From: Actinomycetota bacterium
GTDB taxonomy: Bacteria > Actinomycetota > Thermoleophilia > Gaiellales > Gaiellaceae
Length of the DNA: 26,472 nt
Assembly: GCA_020029625.1 (NCBI GenBank)
Contig: JAIBJP010000019.1
Coordinates: forward strand, 1 to 26,472
Reading direction: 5' to 3'
Position 1 is the first letter of the stretch. Every line of letters starts with the position of its first letter. The notes beneath the pieces were generated by a model. It had not been told where the DNA came from. It saw only the letters and a program-made list of their open reading frames with translations, and did not search any database. The position numbers and the translations under genes were made by a program. Shown here piece by piece: positions 21,953 to 26,472 of the stretch.

Positions 21953-23233
21953 GTGCAGCTTCAGCAGGTCAACGTCGGCAACAAGTCGCTCAGCGACTAC
22001 ACGACGATCGCCAGTCGCGGGCTGATGGAGCAGATTCGGGGGCTGGCTGAGCCCCTGGCCGGGAAGCGCGTTCTGCATCTCTCGGCCACGGCCTTCGGAG
22101 GCGGAGTCGCGGAAATTCTCTACACGCTTGTCCCACTCATGCGCGACGCCGGGCTCGAAACCGAGTGGCGCGTCATCTTCGGCCAGGACGAATTCTTCGA
22201 CGTCACCAAAGCGATCCACAACGCGCTGCAGGGGAACCCGCGTGGCCTCTCGGAAGAGGAGCAGGCCATCTTTCGCCGCTACAACCAGGGCAACGCGGAG
22301 GCCCTAACGGACGAGTTCGACTTCGTCATAGTCCACGACGCCCAGCCCGCCGCGATGATCGAGCACGCTCGCGAGGCCGGGCGCCGGTGGATCTGGCGCT
22401 GTCACATCGATCTCTCCACGCCGAACCGGGAGGTGCTGGACTTCCTGCGTCCCTGGCTTGCCTCCTACGACGCGACCGTCTTCCACAGGCAGGCATACGT
22501 GCCCTCGTCGGACGGCCTGGCGCCGGCTTACATCTGGCCGCCCGCCATCGACCCGCTGGCGCCGAAGAACATGGCCCTGGCCCCCGAGGACGCCGCGTAC
22601 ATCGTCGATCAGTTCGGGATCGACGTCGACCGCCCGCTCGTTTCGCAGATCTCGCGGTTCGATCCGTGGAAGGACCCGCTGGGCGTGATCGAGGCGTGGA
22701 GGCTCCTGCGCAAGAACCACCCGAACGTCCAGCTTGCGCTCGTAGGCTCGATGGCGCATGACGACCCGGAAGGCTGGGACTACTACAACCAGACCGTCGC
22801 GGCCGCGGACGGCGATTCCGACATCTTCATCCTCTCCAACCTGAACAACGTGGGCTCGGTCGAGGTGAATGCCTTCCAGGTGCACTCGGTGGCCTTGATC
22901 CAGAAGTCGATCCGCGAGGGATTCGGGCTGACGGTCACCGAAGGGCTCTGGAAGGCGCGGCCGATGGTGGCCGGCCGCGCAGGCGGAATCGTCGACCAGA
23001 TCCAGGACGGCGAGACGGGCTTCCTCGTGGAGTCCGTCGCCGAGTGCGCGGAGGCGCTGAACACGATCCTCGAGCAGCCGCACGAATCGCGCGTGATGGC
23101 GCTCCGCGGGAAGGAGTACGTGCGGCGCCATTTCCTCACGCCGCGCCTTCTGCGAGACTGGCTCGCGCTCTTCAACCGCCTGACCGGCAACGACGCCGCC
23201 GGCGATGAGCTCGTCGTTTCCGGAACCGTCTAG
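21953..23233 (+). CDS. treT: TreT-like trehalose synthase (GT4 glycosyltransferase)
   Basis: A 426-residue cytoplasmic GT-B enzyme resembling trehalose glycosyltransferring synthase, which joins NDP-glucose and glucose to make trehalose. Features are the N-terminal glycine loop TAFGGGVAEILYTLVPLM (46-63), VIFGQDEFFDVTKAIHNALQ (74-93), the donor-site block SRFDPWKDPLG with R235 and K240, and the EX7E motif REGFGLTVTE (E322, E330). These blocks fit TreT better than generic GT4 enzymes. GTG 21953 is supported by the upstream hexamer and by the family N terminus. A GT20 gene follows 28 bases later. The assignment to trehalose is by family resemblance. Confidence 0.82.
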   Translation: MQLQQVNVGNKSLSDYTTIASRGLMEQIRGLAEPLAGKRVLHLSATAFGGGVAEILYTLVPLMRDAGLETEWRVIFGQDEFFDVTKAIHNALQGNPRGLSEEEQAIFRRYNQGNAEALTDEFDFVIVHDAQPAAMIEHAREAGRRWIWRCHIDLSTPNREVLDFLRPWLASYDATVFHRQAYVPSSDGLAPAYIWPPAIDPLAPKNMALAPEDAAYIVDQFGIDVDRPLVSQISRFDPWKDPLGVIEAWRLLRKNHPNVQLALVGSMAHDDPEGWDYYNQTVAAADGDSDIFILSNLNNVGSVEVNAFQVHSVALIQKSIREGFGLTVTEGLWKARPMVAGRAGGIVDQIQDGETGFLVESVAECAEALNTILEQPHESRVMALRGKEYVRRHFLTPRLLRDWLALFNRLTGNDAAGDELVVSGTV

Positions 23234-23249
23234 AGACTTCGTCCGCGGG

Positions 23250-23255
23250 TACCCT
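23250..23255 (+). promoter_or_regulatory. Candidate -10 element of the GT20 gene (leaderless type)
   Basis: TACCCT ends 6 bases before ATG 23262, the exact distance for a transcript starting at the A of the start codon. It lies in the 28-base gap after the TreT-like gene and supports ATG 23262 over the upstream in-frame ATG 23205. Confidence 0.4.
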
Positions 23256-23261
23256 CAGCGG

Positions 23262-24746
23262 ATGCGCGGCAGGCGCAAGCTCATCGTGGTGTCCAACCGC
23301 GGGCCGGTCACCTTCACCTCTGACGAGAAGGGCGAGCGCGTGCTCGGCCGGGGCGGCGGCGGGCTCGTGACCGCGCTCCGAAGCCTTATCAGCCATCACG
23401 ACGTCACGTGGATCGCGAGCGCGATGAGCCCGGAGGACCACGAGGTGGCTGAGGAAGTGGATGGCGAGGCGATCGCGCAGACCGCGGCCGACGGGTCGGT
23501 GTACCGGCTGCGGCTCGTCGCCCACGACCCCCAGGCGTACGACCTCTATTACAACGTCGTAGCCAACCCCGTCCTCTGGTTCGTCCAGCACTACCTCTGG
23601 GGGCTCGCGGACGCCCCCGACGTCGACGCAGGGATCCACAACGCCTGGACGCAGGGCTACACGGCTGTCAACCGGCGCTTCGCGGAGGTTGTCGTCTCCG
23701 AGCTCGAGCGCCAGCCCGGGGCCGCGGTCTTCCTCCACGACTATCACCACTACCTGACCCCGGGGTTCATCCGTCACAGCGTCCCGGATGCGACGATCTC
23801 CCACTTCGTCCACGTCCCGTGGTCCCAGCCCGACTACTGGCGCGTCCTGCCGGAGCCGATCCGCCGGGCGGTGCACGAAGGCCTGCTCGCGAGCGACGTC
23901 GTCAGCTTCCACACGGAACGCTGGGCGCGAAACTTCCTCTTGAGCTGCGAGGAGCTCGCGGGAGCCGAGGTGGACATGGAAAGTGGCGAGGCGCGACTGG
24001 ACGGGCGGATCACGCTCGTGCGCGTACGCCCGATCTCGGTCGATCCCGAGGAGTTCGACGCGCTCGCAGCGAGCGAGTCGGTGCGGGCAGCCGAGGCCGC
24101 GATCCAGGAGGGTCGGCCCGAGAAGCTCATCGTTCGCGTCGACCGGACCGACCCGTCGAAGAACATCGTGCGCGGCTTCCGCGCTTTCGAGCTCTATCTC
24201 GAGGCTCACCCCGAAATGCACGGCCGGGTGGGGATGCTCGTCTGCCTGGATCCCTCGCGCCAGGACATCCCGGAATACTCGGAGTATCTCGGCGCGATCC
24301 AGCGGGCCGCGCGGGCGGTCAACGACCGCTTCCGCCAGGACGAGTGGCTGCCGGTCGATCTCCGGATAGGCGACAACTTCCCGCAGGCGATCGCGGCGTA
24401 CAAGCAGTTCGACGTCCTGCTGGTGAACGCCATCTTCGACGGGATGAATCTCGTCGCGAAGGAGGCTCCGCTCGTGAATGAGCGCAACGGGGTGCTCGTG
24501 CTCTCCGAGAACACCGGAGCCCACGAGGAGCTGGGGCACTGGGCGATCACGGTGAATCCCTTCGACATCGCCGGCCAGGCTGAGGCCCTCCACGAGGCGC
24601 TCGAGCTCCCGCTCGACGAGCGGCGGGCAAGGCTCGAGGCGATCAAGCGCCACGTTCGCGAGCACGACATCGCCGCGTGGATCGAAACTCAGCTCGACGA
24701 CCTCGAGGCGGCCGCGAGCCGAAGCGGGACTAGACTCTCCGTCTGA
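23262..24746 (+). CDS. GT20-family glycosyltransferase, trehalose-6-phosphate synthase-like
   Basis: A 494-residue retaining GT-B enzyme of the OtsA family, which makes trehalose-6-phosphate from NDP-glucose and glucose-6-phosphate. Seen are VVSNRGPV (9-16), the glycine loop GRGGGGLVTAL, DLYYNVVANPVLWFVQHY (sugar-phosphate site region), HDYHHYLTPGFIR, the donor-site pair R295/K300 in DRTDPSKN, PSRQDIPEYSEY, and FDGMNLVAKE (392-401). Key sites are kept but many flanking residues differ from OtsA, so glucosylglycerol-phosphate or another sugar phosphate is possible. No OtsB-type phosphatase is adjacent. ATG 23262 starts MRGRRKLIVVSNR, the expected position; ATG 23205 would overlap the previous gene. 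Confidence 0.85.
   Translation: MRGRRKLIVVSNRGPVTFTSDEKGERVLGRGGGGLVTALRSLISHHDVTWIASAMSPEDHEVAEEVDGEAIAQTAADGSVYRLRLVAHDPQAYDLYYNVVANPVLWFVQHYLWGLADAPDVDAGIHNAWTQGYTAVNRRFAEVVVSELERQPGAAVFLHDYHHYLTPGFIRHSVPDATISHFVHVPWSQPDYWRVLPEPIRRAVHEGLLASDVVSFHTERWARNFLLSCEELAGAEVDMESGEARLDGRITLVRVRPISVDPEEFDALAASESVRAAEAAIQEGRPEKLIVRVDRTDPSKNIVRGFRAFELYLEAHPEMHGRVGMLVCLDPSRQDIPEYSEYLGAIQRAARAVNDRFRQDEWLPVDLRIGDNFPQAIAAYKQFDVLLVNAIFDGMNLVAKEAPLVNERNGVLVLSENTGAHEELGHWAITVNPFDIAGQAEALHEALELPLDERRARLEAIKRHVREHDIAAWIETQLDDLEAAASRSGTRLSV
24731..24736 (+). promoter_or_regulatory. Possible -10 element of moaC
   Basis: TAGACT lies in the last codons of the GT20 gene and ends 11 bases before the moaC ATG. This would allow a very short leader of about 4-5 bases. 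The spacing is outside the 6-9 base cluster, so the call is weak; moaC may simply be coupled to the upstream gene, whose stop is one base away. Confidence 0.25.
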
Positions 24747-24747
24747 A

Positions 24748-25197
24748 ATGCCTGTAAACGGCGGTCTTACCCACATCGACGAGGCGGGAGGAGTGCACAT
24801 GGTCGACGTGGGCGCCAAGCCCCACGAGCGCCGCCGCGCCTCCGCTCGCGCGTTCGTTCGCATGCGCGCCGAGACGGCCGAGGCTCTTCGCCAGCTACCC
24901 AAAGGGGATGCGCTCGCGACCGCGCAGGTGGCGGGCATCATGGCCGCCAAACGGACGGCTGATCTGATCCCGCTCTGCCATCCCCTCCCTCTGTCGCACA
25001 TCGAGGTCACGCCACAGGTCGGGCCGGAAGGCGTCGAGATCGTGGCGACGGTGGAGACGGCCGCGCAGACCGGCGTCGAGATGGAGGCGCTCACGGCCGC
25101 GGCGGTCGCAGCGCTGACCGTTTACGACATGGCGAAGGCGGTGGACGGCGGGATGGTCGTCGAGGAGGTTCGCCTGCTCGAGAAGACGAAGGGATGA
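24748..25197 (+). CDS. moaC: Cyclic pyranopterin monophosphate synthase MoaC
   Basis: With MoaA, it converts GTP to cyclic pyranopterin monophosphate in molybdenum cofactor synthesis. The 149-residue length is slightly short but normal. Conserved residues are K68 (GIMAAKRTADLIPLCHPLPL), H78 in that block, E111 and E113 (TGVEMEALTAAAVAALTVYD), and D127/K130 (YDMAKAVDGG). The active-site Asp and Lys are therefore present. The ATG follows the GT20 stop by one base, and its own stop overlaps the moaB start as ATGA. No moaA is in the window. Confidence 0.95.
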   Translation: MPVNGGLTHIDEAGGVHMVDVGAKPHERRRASARAFVRMRAETAEALRQLPKGDALATAQVAGIMAAKRTADLIPLCHPLPLSHIEVTPQVGPEGVEIVATVETAAQTGVEMEALTAAAVAALTVYDMAKAVDGGMVVEEVRLLEKTKG

Positions 25198-25673
25198 GAG
25201 CGGCCGTCCTGACCGTCTCCGACGGTGTCGCTCGCGGCGAGAGGCAGGACGCCAGCGGCGATCTACTCGTCGGGCTGCTGGGGGGCGACGGCTATGAAGT
25301 GGAGCGGCGGGTCGTTCCCGACGATCGCGATGCCATCGGAGCGGCACTCCAGGAGCTCGCCCGCGAGGCAGGCCTTGTGCTCACCACCGGCGGCACCGGG
25401 CTCGCTCCCCGCGACGTCACGCCCGAGGCGACGCTGGACGTGCTCGAACGGAAGGCTCCGGGGATCGCTGAAGCTCTGCGCGCCGATTCGAGCGCGAAGA
25501 CGCCGCACGGCCTTCTTTCGCGTGGCGTGGCCGGAACGGTTGGGTCGACGCTCGTCGTGAACCTGCCGGGCTCGCCGGGGGGTTGTCGCGACGGCTACGA
25601 GGTGCTGCGGCCCGCGCTGGCGCACGCCTTCGCTCTGTTGGCAGATCAGACAACAACACACTCGCAAACATGA
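25194..25673 (+). CDS. moaB: Molybdopterin adenylyltransferase-type protein (MoaB/Mog)
   Basis: A 159-residue MoCF-fold protein that adenylates molybdopterin before MoeA inserts molybdate; MoaB and MogA forms cannot be separated with certainty here. Motifs are AAVLTVSDGVARGERQD (3-19), VLTTGGTGLAPRDVTPEAT (62-80, with D74) and VVNLPGSPGG (121-130). It overlaps moaC by ATGA at the start and the UbiA-family gene by ATGA at the end, so the three are tightly coupled. In mycobacteria a moaB paralogue follows mprAB-pepD; here the two groups are separated by about 4.7 kb. Confidence 0.93.
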   Translation: MRAAVLTVSDGVARGERQDASGDLLVGLLGGDGYEVERRVVPDDRDAIGAALQELAREAGLVLTTGGTGLAPRDVTPEATLDVLERKAPGIAEALRADSSAKTPHGLLSRGVAGTVGSTLVVNLPGSPGGCRDGYEVLRPALAHAFALLADQTTTHSQT

Positions 25674-26472
25674 CGGAGGCGCTCGTCCGCTACCCGCGGC
25701 TCTTCGCCTCCCTGGTCAAGGTCGAGCACACGGTGTTTGCCCTTCCCTTTGCCTACATCGGCGCCTTCCTCGCCGTGGACGGCGTTCCGAGGGCGCGCGA
25801 CCTCCTCTGGATCACCGTGGCGATGGTCGGAGCGCGCAGTCTCGCCATGGCGCTGAACCGCCTGATCGACGCCGGCATCGATGCCCGGAATCCGCGCACG
25901 GCGGGGCGTGAGCTCCCCCGCGGTGTGTTGCGGCCCTGGCAGGTCCTCCTCTTCTCGCTCGCCTCGCTCGCGGTCTTCCTGGCCGCCGTCTACCAGCTCG
26001 CGCCGATCGTTCGCTGGCTCTGGCCCATTCCAGTCGCGGCGTTCGTGGTCTACCCCTATCTCAAGCGCTGGAGCTGGGTCTCGCACTTCTGGCTCGGGGC
26101 GGTCGACGGGCTTGCCCCACTCGGGGCGTGGGCGGCGATCACCAACGAGCTCCCCTGGGAAGCCTGGGCGCTCGGGGGGGCCGTCGCGTTCTGGGTGGCC
26201 GGCTTCGATCTCTTCTACGCGCTCTTCGATCTGGACGTCGACCGCGCCCAGGGCCTCCACTCCCTCGCGGCGCGATTCGGGGTCGGGGCGGCCTTCGCTG
26301 GAGCACGGCTGTGTCACGCGGCGACGGTTGGCCTCCTGGTGGCCGCGGGCCTCGGGCTCGCCGTCGGCGCGCTGTACTGGATCGGGGTGGCTGCGGTCGC
26401 CGCCCTGCTGCTCTACGAGCACTCGCTCGTCTCGCCGCGCGACCGGCGGCGGCTGGACATGGCCTTCTTCAC
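25670..26472 (+). CDS. UbiA-family prenyltransferase, MqnP-like (partial, 3' end outside window)
   Basis: The first ~267 codons of a polytopic membrane prenyltransferase; no stop is reached before the window ends. The first Asp-rich motif is MALNRLIDAGIDARNPRTAG with N63, D67 and D71, followed by RELPRG. The second is FDLFYALFDLDVDRAQG (D180, Y183, D187). NPRT-x-x-RELP resembles the polyprenyltransferases of the futalosine menaquinone pathway (MqnP) and 4-hydroxybenzoate prenyltransferases. It starts inside the moaB stop (ATGA). If it is MqnP, neighbouring mqn genes may lie just to the right of the window. Confidence 0.9.
   Translation, partial: MTEALVRYPRLFASLVKVEHTVFALPFAYIGAFLAVDGVPRARDLLWITVAMVGARSLAMALNRLIDAGIDARNPRTAGRELPRGVLRPWQVLLFSLASLAVFLAAVYQLAPIVRWLWPIPVAAFVVYPYLKRWSWVSHFWLGAVDGLAPLGAWAAITNELPWEAWALGGAVAFWVAGFDLFYALFDLDVDRAQGLHSLAARFGVGAAFAGARLCHAATVGLLVAAGLGLAVGALYWIGVAAVAALLLYEHSLVSPRDRRRLDMAFF

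Noticed and set aside
23172..25094. 640-codon minus-strand open frame opposite the GT20 gene
   Set aside because: Same reason: the plus strand has GT20 and MoaC motifs, and the minus product has shadow-type composition.
1..26472. parS sites near parAB
   Set aside because: No sequence resembling the TGTTTCACGTGAAACA palindrome was seen by eye; isolated CACGTG cores lack the flanking arms.
1..26472. CRISPR arrays, insertion sequences, phage or integrase genes
   Set aside because: No spaced direct repeats, transposase or integrase motifs were found; the window is compact housekeeping-type DNA throughout.

Overview
The window is a gene-dense, high-GC bacterial chromosome segment. It holds 31 protein genes, one tRNA and almost no non-coding DNA; the longest gap is about 80 bases. 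Gene content (a parA/parB partition pair, class E sortase, MprAB/PepD-like stress cluster, DUF2203, MqnP-like prenyltransferase, TreT-type trehalose synthase) and frequent GTG/TTG starts suggest an actinobacterium, perhaps a deep-branching class such as Thermoleophilia. The class is inferred from style and gene order; no 16S rRNA is present to confirm it.

Left end (1-3.2 kb): the origin-proximal cluster yidC (3' end only)-jag-rsmG-parA-parB, tightly overlapped and on the plus strand. It is followed by an unrecognised 82-residue protein, tRNA-Ile(GAT) and a bifunctional-nuclease (DUF151) gene. From 8.9 down to 4.1 kb a minus-strand run reads: BtuF-like binding lipoprotein, HAD hydrolase, Cys/Met-metabolism PLP enzyme, CPBP membrane protease, L,D-transpeptidase, chorismate mutase. 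The first three genes overlap and are probably coupled.

Middle (8.9-17.1 kb): DUF2203 protein, a short MscS-type channel, a class A penicillin-binding protein, a GT-C type mannosyltransferase-like membrane protein and moeA run on the plus strand. They converge with a minus-strand pair: a class E sortase and a membrane M28-like peptidase whose last zinc ligand appears to be missing. Several of these genes act on the cell envelope.

Right part (17.1-26.5 kb): a response regulator/histidine kinase/HtrA protease operon that resembles mycobacterial mprAB-pepD; an orphan adenine-type DNA methyltransferase; an RsbW-like anti-sigma kinase; two trehalose-type glycosyltransferases (TreT-like GT4, then GT20); moaC and moaB; and the start of a UbiA-family prenyltransferase cut by the window end.

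The most notable signals are regulatory. Many non-overlapping genes carry a TANNNT hexamer 6-9 bases before the start codon, which suggests widespread leaderless transcription. The M28 peptidase and the response regulator appear to diverge from overlapping -10 elements. The RsbW-like gene has a sigma-B/SigF-like promoter placed at the same leaderless distance. No CRISPR array, insertion sequence, phage gene or clear intrinsic terminator was seen.
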